Shown here piece after piece: positions 11,182 through 24,058 of a stretch of DNA of 64,000 bases. Under the pieces are notes generated by a model that saw only the letters and a list, made by a program, of their open reading frames with translations, did not search any database and was not told where the DNA came from. Both the position numbers and the translations under genes were made by a program. Where the stretch lies: the NCBI GenBank assembly GCA_002803225.1, contig NXFV01001552.1, positions 31,049 through 95,048 of the forward strand, written 5' to 3'. The number at the start of each line of letters is the position of its first letter. Within the stretch, counting starts at the first letter, position 1. This DNA comes from Gamarada debralockiae. Taxonomy: Eukaryota > Ascomycota > Leotiomycetes > Helotiales > Hyphodiscaceae.

Positions 11182-12781
11182 TCATACCCTCATCATATCC
11201 AAAACAAGCAACCCCACCACCGCCCCCAAAATCATGACACTACTCCCCCCGACCTCCACTCGTCCCTCACCATTCGGGGCCTCTTTAGGAGAAACAACCG
11301 TAGCAGTAGCCTCAACCGTCGAACAACTCGCAGTCCCACATTCATATCCAGACGGACAGCAATTTCCTCCCACGCTCGCAGCACAGGTGAACCATCCTGA
11401 AGCGCAATTGCCTGTTGGATTCGCTGTCGTTGCTGCTGCTCCTACGGGAACTACAATAGTCACGCCAGAACTAATGATGGTTGTGGAGGATGTGGCAGGA
11501 CAGGAGGTGATATCACAGTTTCGTCCCGTGCGACAGCAGCCGCCGGCGTAGTATGCTTCGCACGCGTAGAAGCCCGTTGGGCAGGTGGTGACTAGATCTG
11601 TGGAGGAGGAGATGGTCGTGGTGTCTCCCGTGGGCCGAACGGGAACGACGCCTGTGGCTGTTGCGGTACTTTGACTGGTAACGACGAGGGTCGTGGTTGG
11701 TGTGCTTTGAGAAGACAGAGCAATGCAAGAGGACATTGAGGCACATGCATATCCATCTCCACAGCATCCTCCTCCCATACCCACTGGGCAGGCGTGAGAG
11801 TTCGTTGAGCAGGCAAGGGTGGTCTGGAGACCCGTATATGTACTCGTTGATACACTCGTCGTAGGCGTCACTACAGTAGTCGCCGTTACAGGCGTCACAA
11901 CCGTGACGATCGTCAAGCTCGAGGAAGCTTGGACATATGTCGAAGTAACGACTGCCGTTGCTAAAGCAGTAGAATTCAAGACACCTGCCCCAAAGATTAG
12001 CTTTCCTTCCCCTCAATTTCAAAAACGAGTTGAATAACTTACAGCCGACTCCAGCACAAACATAATTAGGTATACAACACCCTCCCCCAAGATTATCAGG
12101 ACAAGCCAAATTCGGCGCATCGCAAGTAGTGATCGTCCCTCCGCAGCTACTTCCATTCGGACAACATCCCACCGGTCCTAACCCCGTATCTGTTATTCGA
12201 AAGCATGTTTCGTCCGTGGCACAACAGCTATTCGGATATCCGATTGCAGAGCAAGACGATGTGCCAGTCGGACACGAGAATTGCCTACCTTCGAGCACTG
12301 CTAATGCTGCTGCGTCGTCTTGTTCTCGAGCTCTGAGATCTTGCTTGCCAAAGTCGTGTTCTGTGTGCAATGCGAAGGCAGGTCGATAGGTGATTTGCAT
12401 CGAGGCATTGGCTAGCAAGGCAGCTTCCTCATCTTCGTCTCTCCTCCGCAGGACAGAGCTGGAAGACATACTGAGCATGGGCGATTGCTGCTGCTGCGAA
12501 TTTTCCCCAAATTGCCAGTATTCCATGTAAAACTTCTCCCCCTCATCATCACTCATCTTCAGTACTCCCACCGGCCTCCTTTCATTCCCCGATTCCCCAT
12601 CTATAACTTCTGTATCTCTTCTCGCAGACGCTCCGGGCCAATATTTGAGTTTCGAAAGCAAATTGAACGGCCACCGCGCAGTAGCTTTCTCATTATCCCC
12701 CGCACATGCCGTTTGGGAATATGAAGCAACAAGTAGTAGTATCGAAGCCGGCAGGCCCAGAAATTTCGAATCGAGTCGCAT
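11182..12781 (-). CDS. Secreted Cys-rich repeat protein, probably GPI-anchored; function unknown
   Basis: Two exons: 12781-12043 and 11984-11182 (513 residues); donor GTAAGTTA, phase 1. The N-terminus MRLDSKFLGLPASILLLVASYSQ is a signal peptide. From about residue 160 there are at least six modules of the form C-P-x-G...C...CC..G..C, for example GGGCCIPNYVC, GGGCCGDGYAC, GGCCRTGRNC and GNCCPSGYEC. They are separated by Ser/Thr-rich linkers likely to be O-glycosylated. The C-terminus is a short hydrophobic segment (SSVMILGAVVGLLVLDMM), consistent with GPI-anchor addition. The module spacing recalls granulin-like or other disulfide-knot repeats found in fungal surface proteins, but I cannot name a family. 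The intron falls between the third and fourth module. An Asp/Glu-rich, Gln-rich stretch precedes the modules. Confidence 0.75.
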
Positions 12782-13347
12782 GTTCGCGTTCGCGGCTGCA
12801 AAATCGTGGATGGGTAGAAGGTGCGGGACTTAAGGCAAGGCTGTTCTCAAGCCTTGACGTCGACTCCAATGCGCTCCGTCCTCCGTAGATAGCTTAAACG
12901 CTGCTTGCTAGCATAGAAAGGGAAAGAAGGGGGAAAAAAACTCATGCGCAATTGTTCGGATATGAGAGAGGTATGGGAGGAATTTTAGTAAGTTCTATTT
13001 GGGTGAACAGTAAGCTTGGTGGAGATGTGGCTGGGATTTTGATCTGCCAAAGCAAGGTTTTGGAGCTTGGTTAACGAAGAGGCTGGGGATGGCGAATTTG
13101 TGGATCCTGGATCCTTACCTTTGCAAACTCGCTGTGCCCTTCAGATACTAAATCGACCACAGTAGAGAAGATTTTGGCACCTAGAGAATTGACATCAGAG
13201 CCTTGCGACGTAATCGCAGGGCTTCTTAAGTTATCATCGCGTATCAGCCTCCCCCACGTGATCTCGCGCCTGAATTTCTAATCCCAAAACTCTCACTCTA
13301 ATCTCTTCTTTCCCAGCTTTAAACAGCAATATGTGAAAGCGGCAAAC
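12782..13347. promoter_or_regulatory. Divergent promoter region between Cys-rich protein and ATL gene
   Basis: Separates divergent genes. CCCCCACGTGATC near 13251 contains a CACGTG E-box about 90 bp upstream of the ATL start. No gene is seen. Confidence 0.4.
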
Positions 13348-13971
13348 ATGCCACGAACAGACGAAGCAGAGGCTTTCTTCCATGCCGTGTACCGCGCAAT
13401 CCAAGAGATACCCCACGGGAAAGTGACGAGCTATGGGCATATCGCGAGACTGATTGGAACCCGTGAGTATTGGCCAATTTCTACGCGTTGTGGACATTTG
13501 AGGCTCTCGGATCTATTTAGATAGTTTAGAGGGGACTGAAAGGTTAGGTGTAGGTGGTCATGAGTACAATACTGATGGTTAAGCAGCACAACGCCCACGT
13601 CAAGTTGGAGTGTGCCTCAAGCATCTTCCATCCGATCGGTCGATGACCTTTCATGATGGCAATGTGCCTTGGCAACGCGTTATTAACTCTAAAGGTGGCA
13701 TATCTCCTAGGTAAGCATGTATTTCCGTTGAAGAACCTTGGAGGCATCCATCATATTCAAGAAGATGAATCCTAACGCTGAGCGTAGAGGTCATCCCTCG
13801 GGAGCAGCAAATCAAGCAGCAGTACTTCGAGGTGAAGGCGTCACTGTTACTAGAGGCAATTTGGGGGAATACTTGGTAGATTTATCAGAGTATGGTTGGT
13901 TCCCACGCCAACTCCCAAGTCATGCTGCAGAAGGACTGGATCCATTCGTTGATTCTGAGGACGAGGAATAA
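13348..13971 (+). CDS. Alkyltransferase-like DNA repair protein (Atl1 family)
   Basis: Three exons: 13348-13462, 13587-13710 and 13788-13971 (140 residues), with donors GTGAGT and GTAAGC and a CTAAC branch site before the last exon. The product matches the methylated-DNA-protein cysteine methyltransferase DNA-binding domain: FFHAVYRAIQEIPHGKVTSYG, GTPQRPRQVG and RGHPSGAANQAAVLR. In true alkyltransferases the active site reads PCHR; here the equivalent is PWQR, with Trp (about residue 67) in place of the reactive Cys. That substitution defines the ATL proteins. They bind O6-alkylguanine, flip the base and hand the lesion to nucleotide excision repair instead of removing the alkyl group. Its short length also fits. 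The C-terminal acidic DSEDEE tail is an extension. Confidence 0.9.
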
Positions 13972-14595
13972 GAGAAGCTTCGATTCACGCGATTAGCAGG
14001 AAAAGGACGAGAGTCACAAAAATGCAAATATATTGGTGGAAGGGTGTTTGTAGACCTAATGCTATGATACACAGCAAAAGAGCGGACTAAAATCTGCCCT
14101 CAAAGTCCATAACCACCCCTCTCCACAAATCCTCCCATAAAATTCACGGTCCCTCACGATCTCATCTGCCAATTCCGATCAGCTTCGCCACTGCATTTGC
14201 CTCGATCTTGCAGAGACTCGAGCAATGTGATGGTCCCTCCCTTCCTCCCAGGCTGAGTTTTGGAGTGCGAAATGTCCAATCTTGTTGATAGCAGTTTCTC
14301 GTGACGATCGTAGACCATACCTGCTAATACAGACATCAGATATATCCCATGAAAGCAGCGTGAATGGATGCCCACAGTTAAGCAAAATATAAGTTCCACT
14401 GAATCTGCTCGAGACGTTGAAACGTCACGATCTCATCACTGGCTTGCGGTGCCTTTGATCCTAATCGATGCAACCACTCTAAATATGTAGCAAGGATCAA
14501 TTGATGCCACGACGTATATCTTTTGTGATGCTGTGAAAGGGTTTGATGCTGATGCATCGGCGCTGCGTTATAAGGTGATGCCGGAGCAAGAGCGC
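13972..14595. other. Convergent intergenic region
   Basis: 3' flanks of the ATL gene (+) and the ataxin-2 homologue (-). No supported gene. Confidence 0.45.
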
Positions 14596-17577
14596 TCATT
14601 TTGACTCATCGCCACCCTCTGCTCGTGCTTGAGGGCCGGTAGGGATCTGGTTGTTTGGCGGGCCATTAGGATGCTGACCATGCTGCTGGAAATTCTTGTT
14701 GTTATTATAATTGCCATTTGGATGGTTGTTTCGTTGCGGTCCGAATTGATGCATCTGCTGAGGGCTTGTTCCAAACTGGTTCGGTCCATTATATCCTCGT
14801 ATGGGCACTGTAATATCATCGTTAGTAAAACTCTCGACGACTTCGGATACTATGTGCTTACTCTGTCCAGGAACCTGCTGCTGTGCGAACATGGGGGTTA
14901 CGTTTCCATATTGGGGGCCGGGGCTCATGCCTGGACTCATACCATAAATGGGCTGCTGGTGACCTTGCTGCGATCCTTGGCTCATCATCATTGGAGCTGC
15001 GCTTCTTCCTGGGCTGGGATATCCATTGACAGGCATCACTGGAGGACCATTGCCAGGAGGCATGAATTGGCCCTGTCCTGGTGGATACATCATTTGAGGG
15101 CCAGGCGCCATACCCTGAGATGTCATGAACCCATTTGCTGGATTTGGCATCATGATGGCGGGTCCCATGTGCGGCTGAGGAACGAATTGGTGGCTCTGAG
15201 ACAACGAACGGTACTGCTGCATTGGCGGGGCTCCACCTCCTTGGTACGGCATCATCTGTGGATTATAGGCCATCTGAGCAGGTTGACCCATCGGGGACTG
15301 GAATGCCGCCATAGGCAAGCTCTGGAGACGCGGTGACGAATAAGATTGCGCAGAATGTGACGGAATCATGCGGTGATCGTCGGCGCCGTTAAAAGGACCG
15401 TTTGGACCGTGGCCATGTTGATTGCCATGAAGATTCATTGGTGGTTGACGAGGAGACTGTCTTGCCGCCATGTTGTGGACGCCCTGTTGCAGATGGAACG
15501 GCAATTGATGCTGATGCGGTACTTGTGGAACTGAATGGGCGGGGTTCGGTGGAGACATAGGTTGAGTCGGGAAGGGTGTCATGTCAAAGAACTTGGCGTA
15601 AGTCAAATGCATTGTAGAGTTCGGCTTCTCGTCCGGTGCAAGCTGTCTCCAAGTTGGCGCGGTATCATAAGCAGGCTTGATGCCACCAGTTGCTTCCCAG
15701 TTCTTTCCTGGTCCCGGCTTCAAGTTCTTGGTAAATTCCAACGCGTTGAACTTATCATTAATAGACGGTCGTTCTGAGTCGGGGATCGGTGCGCGTCGAA
15801 GCAAGGATCGCTTAACTGGCGGGGTAGGCTGATCAACAAGGGTGATAGCAGAACGAGGGCTGGAACCAGTGCTGGGGTTGCCATTGGGACTGAAGGCAGC
15901 AGCATGCGGGCTTGGACGGAACTCGCTGCTGTTGGGATTCAATCGAGCTCCTTGTGCACTAGTAACGCCGCTAGATCGACGAGAGAAGTTAGGATCAACA
16001 AGGCTGGAAGGACCCGTTGGAGGGAGTCTAGTCTCATGGACAGGAATCGGGTTCAACGGCGTCTGGTTCTGCTTAGTCTGCTCGATATTTCTCAAACGAC
16101 TGGCCAGGTTGCCCGCTGGCTGGCGATTTTGCTGAGCAGGCATTGGTTGTTGAGGCTGAGGTCTATCGGTTCGGAAAGATTGCGAGTTGTATTGACTCTG
16201 ATGAGTGAATCCTTGGTTGCGGTTGTTGTTGTTCTGTCGACTGGGAGCGTTGGAAGGTGGAGTTCCATGTGCCGCTGGGACGGGTCGAGGCGCTGGCCGA
16301 GCATCAGGAGCAACTGGTGCAATGGGCTTTGCAGCTTCGGAAGGGTTGGCTTTAGCTTCCTCAGCATTGCGCTTGGCCTTCTCCTGGATCTCCTTCTGCT
16401 TTGCTGGGTCTTTGGCGATGATCGAGACAAGATCTGATGGGACCGGAGTGTGAAGCTTAAAGCTATCAGCAAACTTCTTCAGGTCATTCAGCTTGATCTC
16501 TTTGTCGTTCCTCGCCTTAGCTGAGCGAAGTTGATCAACATTCTTTCTCTGTTGAGTAGCGAAACTCTTGAAAGCAATAGTGACGTCTTTCTCGACTGTT
16601 GCAGTGGCATTTGGAGCACCTTCAGCCCTGACATTCGGAGAAGCCGTACGGCTGCTGAAAGAAGGTGTGTTGGAGGCGGTAGCCTTTGTCTCGGGAGTTG
16701 CAGTAGTAAAGCTGGAAGTAGCTGTGGTGGGAGGTGTTGCAACTTCTGGTTTGGTCGCAGCTGGTGTGGGACTGGCCTTGCTCTTTTCAGTTGCAGGTTT
16801 GTCGGGACGCGCCAACTGTGAGGATATAATCGCTGGATCGACGGGCGCTCCCTTGACAGTTGCTTGTCCGGTTGGAGGTCGTCTAGCAGGAGGTGTGTAT
16901 TTGTTGCCCGAATTCGACGATGTCAAGGGAGGAAAGTCTTGTTGTCTACGAACACCACTATACCTAAATCGATGTCAGTATTGTAATGGTGGAAGGGTAG
17001 CCTGAGCATACTTATCCTCTTCATCGACCCCATCATCACCTCCAACATTATCCTGTACACGCTCCTCTGCAACATGAGAATTAAAAGCTGCTTTGTTGAT
17101 GATTTCTTTCGCTTTCTTATCAGCGTCAGCCATTCGTTGTTTGTATTGAGGGTGGCTCTTGTCGATAGTCGTTGTGTAGATGTTCTCATCATAATCGGTT
17201 TTGATGCCGAAACGACGCTCGTTCTCTGCGAATTGATCCCAGACAGCTCCGCCAGATGATCTCATGTTGCCCGATTCCAAGGAACCATCACTCTCTGCCG
17301 GACCATCGGGCTGCCATTTTTGAAGTGTGCGGCCCTCGCCTTGGTTCCTAGCACCCGAAATCGCACTATCTGTACGGAAAGAGCTTGCATTACCTATGAA
17401 TGTCAGCACAACTATGTAAAGTAAGAATGGGCGCAGCATACCATTTTGCGATCTCCCATCATTCTTACCTGCCCCACCTGCAGTGGTATCCTTTCTCTGG
17501 TACGACATACTGGACTGCTGGTCTCTGTACTTTGTGGTACCGTTTGACATATCGTTGAGCTTCTTTCCTTGTACCAT
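14596..17577 (-). CDS. Ataxin-2 / Pbp1 homologue with LsmAD and PAM2 motifs
   Basis: Four exons: 17577-17442, 17393-17012, 16963-14862 and 14807-14596 (943 residues). The last intron has GTAAGC, an ACTAAC branch and TTACAG. The LsmAD domain is at about residues 50-165 (FRTDSAISG, LQKWQPD, WDQFAENERRFG, YTTTIDKSHPQYKQRMADAD). A PAM2 motif, LNPNSSEFRPSPHAAAF, is near residue 514 and would bind poly(A)-binding protein. The rest is disordered, rich in Gln, Pro, Asn and Met, as in proteins that form stress granules. The family acts in mRNA stability, translation and TORC1 control. An N-terminal Lsm domain normally precedes LsmAD but is not seen here. With the most plausible 5' leader splice an in-frame TGA precedes the chosen ATG (MVQGKKLNDM). 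Confidence 0.85.
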
Positions 17578-20011
17578 ATTCAAGACTCTGGTCACCTAGA
17601 ATTCTCGTGCGGGGACGTCTTCAAAGAATAACAGGGTCAATCCAATAGACTTGAAGTCTGCATCAATGATTGGTTAGCTTTCGGGTCGTTATGTACAGTT
17701 GGGAGTTGTGTGTCAAGGGCGAGTTCGCCTTTGGCGACCCAGGCTGTGACTCGCATGCGATGACAAAAAGGCTGGGATAGGTTTGTAGGGGGAAGGAGCT
17801 TCTCGTATGATGGAATCAAAGAAACTTACGTCTTGATTGAAGTATCAGCACGTGCGTTGCCCGATCGTGGGTCGTCGCGCCAATGTGTTGGAGTTCGTGA
17901 ATGTTTCGGAGGTGACAAGTTCCTAGCCCACAAGGCAAACCTTCCGCAATGGAGCAGACAATCTACTAGAATGAAAAGACGTCAGCATGTGCGCGATGCT
18001 ATTCACGATTGATAGATAGCTTGTCGATGTATGGATGTAGCTATGAAAGCTTCAAGCTCCAACCCACAACTGTGTCAAAAAGAGGCTGGCTGTCAGGAAG
18101 TGTCTCACCTCGGAAGGTTGGAAATTGATAGGGAGCCCTCCTCTTCTCTCTCCTTCTCGCGTCCACCGATGTTGCACAAGTAGATCGACCCGTACCTACT
18201 CTATTATGTTGTTGTGTGAAGGGTTTTTGGTGGTGGTTGATGACCGAGAGATTGACGTTCGAAAGCCAGGACCCCAAGCGAAATGGTGCGCCAGCTATCA
18301 ACCTCAAAAATTATCAAAAAGCGCTGGAAGAATGAAAGACAACACAAGACTGCACTCCGTTAACGAGTTCACACTCTCTGGCCATCAACCTCCTGAGGCG
18401 AGGAGAGTCGAAGATGGAGAGGAGATGAAGGGAGGAGGAATCGTCGTCACAGTGACAGAATTGACGATGTAGTCGTGGAAGATTGAAAGTTGTGGTTCCG
18501 GCAGAGAGCAGGCAGTTTAGTCTGTTTCTGAACCACCCTTGCTCGGGAGCTTGACCACTTCAGGTCGAAGTGTGGAAGGACTGAGGGTTTGAAAGAGACG
18601 CCGGAGGAGACGGTCGTGTGAATTGAATTGAATAATGGGGAACAGAAGATGAGGGGAAGATTTCTATTATTGGAGAAAGGGCAGCAGACGCAGCAGCGGA
18701 GAAAGCAGAATTCGAGGGGTCCAGTATCAGAATCAGCAAGAATAGGATTCTTGGAGTCCAGAATGCGCAGTTTACTTTCTTTTACTGTTCTTACAGTGCA
18801 GGTACTGTACTCGTACTTGCGCCTCCCCCAATAATAGCACAACTACCTCCTCTTCTCGCACGCTCCTGCTGTCGTAATCCACACCTTTTCTTCAACGAAG
18901 GTCAACAGATTTTGGCAGGAATTGACAGATCTGTTGATGGCCGTTTTGGGTTACAGGGTCAACGATCTACGAAAGAAGGCCACAAATCGCTCAAAGCGAC
19001 CATTCACATCTACACTCCCTCTTCCTTTATCCAGTTACCGTTCCACACCCGTACATTGAGGTTCTCCCCCAGATTTTGTCGATCATAGCACCTCTTCCGA
19101 GGAGAAAAAAAGAGTTTAGAGACAAAATCGGCAGGAACGCACAGCGGCTGATTGCCTCGACGGGCCAATCATCTAGAAGGTCAAAAGCGAGAGCCTCCTT
19201 TGGACCTATCAGCATTCAGCAAATATATTGGCAGCGTTTTCTTCTCCAAACCTTGCAGGCAAACACACGAGCGAGGGATAGTTGGACATTTTAGGCACAG
19301 AAGTACCAATGGGTCTCATTGAGGAGTACGATTGTGATTAGTGTGTGGGCTTTGTATGAATTCGAAGTCTGCATTTTAGGAGTAGGTGTGTCTCGTAACT
19401 TACTGTCAATCCTCCATATGATCTCAGAATGCTGCTCCAAGTTCCGTAGCAATTCGGGTACAAGATATATGTATCAATCGTTCATTGCAGTATCAGAGAC
19501 CGGATTTCGAGTTGATAAATCCAGGGGGTTGGCTGAGCAGATCGTCGTGGTACAAGCCCAGCCATTTGCCTCTAGAATCTTCCCGGGACTCGCACAAGTA
19601 CCCGTGATGATCTTAATTGTTGGTTTTTAAGGACAACGGGGAACTTTGATGAAAGGGCAACGTGACAAGAGAACTTTGAGCCTCTTGCGAGAAAGCAAAT
19701 ACTTATGCTCTTAAACTAACTTCACTTTCACTGGTGTTCAGCTTTGACCAGCATTGAGTTTTGATGGGTTCCTATAACTTTCCGGTGAAACGAAACACTC
19801 CAAAAGTACGCTAGGCTCAATTAAGGTGTGCATCGTACTTGCGTGAGAGGAGGGAGATTTACGATAGAACAAAATCAGATCAGAAATTCTTGAAGTTGTC
19901 GCTCTGGAAATACATTGTCTCGACTCGCACATTCCGAATTTGAAGTGAGCCTTGCACTCAATGATGGTTATTTGCTAGAACGGCAAGCTGTTCAACCAGG
20001 AATCAACAGAG
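17578..20011. promoter_or_regulatory. 2.4 kb divergent upstream region between ataxin-2 homologue and BUD6
   Basis: No protein-coding frame with recognisable similarity was found. On the minus strand, donor-like CAAGAC-GTAAGT near 17829 and acceptor-like ATTCTAG near 17597 suggest a 5'-untranslated intron of the ataxin-2 homologue; another donor-like GAG-GTGAGA lies near 18109. The Lsm domain expected upstream was searched for by eye here and not found. Confidence 0.4.
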
Positions 20012-23000
20012 ATGCAGGCCCCATCAACGCAAAGGTCTATTCAACGTCGCTCACCAGTCGCGGATCCAGGGCCTCCTCCCACTGTACCTGCGCGCTCAAT
20101 GTCCCCTGGCGGAGGCCCTCAACCGCGGATGTCATCCTCGTCTGCAAAGTCGGTGCAAAATGGAAGTACGAATAGGAGGCAGAACGTGAGTTTGACACCT
20201 CAAGAGCCCTCGGCGGCCTGTCCGAAGTTTTTACATGGCTTTACCCACGATGCTGACATTTTCTGATCCTAGCCCGGCCAACCCCCCCAAAGCAGTCAAA
20301 ATGCTCCCCCTCTATCACAAATCGAAAAGAGCGTCACCCATCTCCTAGTAGCCACGAAACAGCTCCTCGAAACCTTGACACAATGGTCCCGCCACCAAGC
20401 CACAGATGCGCAAGTCTCAGATGTATATGTACGATTGGGATATGAGTTCAACATTGCTTGCAGAGCCTTCACAGCGATTAACGTCGATACCTCAGACCTC
20501 GGAAATGTTCCTGAACTTTTGCGTCACATCCTTGAGTCTACCCTCAGTCAAGAAGCAAGTGTTGAGAGCTTGGAGAAATACCTGCCCCGGATCAGAGATA
20601 TCATAATAAATCTTCTACATGGACTGAAACGAAAGCAACAAAAGCTTCGGCAGAAGCAGTCCAGAGATCCAACGGGCCAGAATGGGGAAGCGTCTCTGCC
20701 GCGGAATGGCAGCGTTAGCAGTGTTGGAAGTGCAGGCACAGGGCTCACCACGTTGTTGGATCAAGGGCTGGATAGCAATTTTCAAGGCGATGGTGCTGCA
20801 ACAAACAATCGAAATAGCGCCGCACCATCAATGAGTGATGCTGGCATACCACCACGGATGTCTTCAGCGTCTGCCAACCGGAGAGGAATACCAAGGGATC
20901 CATCTCGGGGGTCTACATCTTCAGATCAATCGTCATTGTCAAGCGGGACCATGCAGAGTATGCCAGTCATGCCTCCTTATCCTGGAGATGAGGCACCTGT
21001 ACAGCCACGACCAAGCTCTGGAGAGCTCAGTGTAGATCAGTTTCCTCCACCGCCACCTCCTCCGCCCCCAAAACAACAGAATGCGCTTGCTGCACTGCAA
21101 CGAGGCGGCGATCTGGAAAGACGTGCTTCGCGGAGATACTCGGCATATCAGATATCTAAGCACCTTGGCGCATCTCCCAATGGCCTACCCATGCTTCCTC
21201 CGGCACAGAACTCACCTATTCCGAATAGGGGCCGTAACGATGCTCGAGAATCGATGAGAGCTGTTCAGAATAGAGGAGAGCAAGGCCATACGCGCCAAAA
21301 GTCAAGATTGGTGACTGAAGTCTCTCCTGCTCGCATTCCAAGCCGAATATCTGAGAAGTCAGAAGACCTTGAGAAGCCACCAGTGATCAGGCCTCCTAGT
21401 GAGGCTGAATCTGATGATAACCGAATTGCGAAAACTCCTGACGACAAAATAAGACAACCGATTCTCGAATTCGATGCACCAAGTGCAACTTTGCAAGGGC
21501 CGCCGTCAGACCTTCCGATATTGCAAGGCCCATCACCTGTAGAGAAAGAAGCCGCATTCCCAGAAACACCAAAGCAGCAACAACCGGCTACTGGTGCTAC
21601 AAGTCAAGAAAGACAGTTCACACCTGAACAGTCACCTCCTCCAAACAAAGAGTTGACTATCTTCTTGCAATATAAGACGAAAGTAAAGAAGTTTGTCTTG
21701 GCGGATGGGTACAACGATCTTTCAATAGCCAGGCTGCAACTTGCTTTCATTGAAAAATTCGCATGGAACACCCACAATAATGGTGTCGACTTACCTGAAA
21801 TTTATATACAGGATCCAGTGTCAGGAGTTCGACATGAGCTTGAGGATCTGAACGACGTTAAGGATCGCTCTGTGCTGGTTCTCAATGTTGAGGTATTGGA
21901 CGAGGTTAAGCGCCATATTGATGAGGGGCTTGGTGGACTAAAGAGAATAGTTGAAGGGGTCAAGACATCTCTGGATGATCAACAAGTCACCATACAGCGA
22001 GTTTCTGATCGTCAACAAGACGCTGCAAAGGAGATGGCCAGATTGGCAGCCGGCCCACCATCATCATCACGAGTATCATACATTGACAACTCACGAATGA
22101 ACGGCGCTCTGATCAGCCCATCGAAAGTAAACAGCCAGGCTCAAATGAGCGAAATACAAAGCCTGCGACGAGACCTTGCTGTTCTCCGACAGACTTACTC
22201 CGGCTTCCAATCTGACATCCAGAGCTCTATGTCTCTCATCAGGACCAAAGCCAGTTCCGTCAAGAGCGTGGCCGTCAAAGCTGCTGTCCCAGATATCAAA
22301 GGCGGATCGGGTCGCGCCTATGTCAATGCAGGCAAGAAATCTCTCAACGAAGATTCAGACAAGCTTGTCGGCCAAGTTGACGATCTCCAAGACATTGTCG
22401 AAGACCTCCGCAAAGATGTTGTCATGCGTGGTGTCCGTCCTCTTCCACGCCAACTCGAATCTGTCGCCAAAGACATTTCCCAAGCCACTATGGAACTGAA
22501 GAAGATGCAAGACTTCCTGAAGCGCGAGCGGCCTATCTGGACTAAGATCTGGGAGAAGGAACTTGAGACTGTCTGCAATGATCGAGAAGAGATGACCATG
22601 CAGGAAGATCTCGCTGCCGACTTGCAAGACGATCTCGAGAAAGCAACACAGACTTTTGCCCTCGTGGAGCAAGCTACTAAGGAACAGATGAAAGACGCAT
22701 CCGGCACTCGCGTACTTTCCAGAGGACTGAACCACGTCCCTGCCGCCGATCCCACAATCGCCAAGGAAGGCGTCCTTGGCGAAGTCCGTGCCTTACAACC
22801 GAATCACGAGAACCGTCTCGAAGCCATCGAACGTGCAGAGAAGCTGCGCCAGAAGGAACTTGAGAGTCGTCGTGGAGGTGAGTTCCAGAAAGAACTGGGG
22901 AATTTTGTGGAGGAGGGAAAGCTAAAGAAAGCGGGTGGATTCGAGGAGGTTGAGAGGGCGAGGAAAGCGAAGGATGAGAGAATTCGAAAGGAGGTTTGGA

Positions 23001-23128
23001 ATCGACAGAATGGTATGACGCAGGCGGATGCTTTGGCTGAAGCTACGACTGAACCTATCGCCAACGAAGAACCTGCCAAGGAAGAAGAGACTGCAAATGA
23101 GATTCCTTCTGCCACCGCTAAAGATTAG
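20012..23128 (+). CDS. BUD6: Actin-interacting polarity protein Bud6/Aip3
   Basis: Two exons: 20012-20185 and 20273-23128 (1009 residues), with a phase-0 intron (GTGAGT to TCCTAG). After a Pro/Ser-rich start, the conserved region SQIEKSVTHLLVATKQLLE and VRLGYEFNIACRAFTAI opens the Bud6 N-terminal part. Low-complexity sequence with a polyproline run (about 10 prolines) follows. The C-terminal half holds the AIP3 core: ELTIFLQYKTKVKKF, then long coiled-coil helices (IQSLRRDLAVLRQTYSGFQ, QVDDLQDIVEDLRKDV) and an Ala/Glu/Lys-rich tail. Bud6 is part of the polarisome; it binds actin monomers and stimulates formins at hyphal tips. Length and domain order fit filamentous ascomycete orthologues. The charged, repetitive last 100 residues are probably a further coiled coil. 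Confidence 0.92.
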
Positions 23129-24058
23129 ATGGAAATAGAAGTGTGAAGGAGGGAGGGGACGCTTCTATTCATGTCGACATGTTTCAGTATCAGACCTCTT
23201 AATTTCCTAGGCATTGGGATGTGTGTCTGCTTTACATACGGTCTTCTTTGAAGCACGGCGTCGGGTTTTTGACACACCGCACTTTCTGCGCTGCTTGTAG
23301 GTATGCACAGGGATATTAATGTCTATCGAGAATGGGCAGCAGAGCATTGGAATGAGATTCTCTCTTATGATATGTATTAATTTTCTGCGAGATGGCGTTC
23401 CATTTGGAGTCGGGAAGCATTCAAGCATTGAACAAATCTGATATTCCGAATCTTCCTTCAATTGATGTATATCACCTAAGACTAGTTGTGCCATTGTGAA
23501 TTTTTACTTCGATTTAGTTAAGTCACAAGCCTCGAATGATGTGCTGCCACTTGTCCTTCTCTTCTCTTTCTCCTCAGGGTCTCGACGATGATATTTCCCT
23601 AAGTTCTTGTCTGTCAAACACAACGGCAAGGGCAACTTTTGGAAGTTAATTGCTCAAGACATCGGAACGTCCCTCGCAAGCCCCTGCATTGACATCCCCT
23701 CATGAAAGTTTGTTCATCCTGCCGCATCACTCCATCGGTATTCTCCGCAGCCTGATCCAAGGCAATTGGTCGCAGAGCTGCCCAGCCAGCCAGCCCCTCG
23801 ACCTCATACGACGCCGTGTTACGTAACCCGGCACTCCAGGCCGTGTCGATGGGTGCAGCCGCGTTGCATTGACGAGGACTTCAAGATTGAGTTCCACAAT
23901 GCTTAGTAAGAAGTGTCATGAGATAGAGACAATAGTACAACGAGTTGCTTTTCATATCACGATAGTGTTCTCTTTATTTAATGTCTCCGCGGTTGGAGAA
24001 TCCCCCCTTTTTCTTTCTTTTTATGCAACTTATATTTCTGTTTATGGTAGAGTAGGTG
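23129..24058. other. Intergenic, no supported gene
   Basis: 3' flank of BUD6 and upstream region of the next regulator. Short frames on the minus strand (23207-23494) show no known family. Confidence 0.45.

Noticed and set aside
14629..16437. Plus-strand frames up to 235 codons opposite the ataxin-2 homologue
   Set aside because: They are antisense shadows of Gln/Pro/Met-rich coding sequence without independent support.
22318..23115. Minus-strand frames of 103-148 codons within BUD6
   Set aside because: Antisense shadows of the coiled-coil coding region; Ser/Leu/Arg-rich with no family match.
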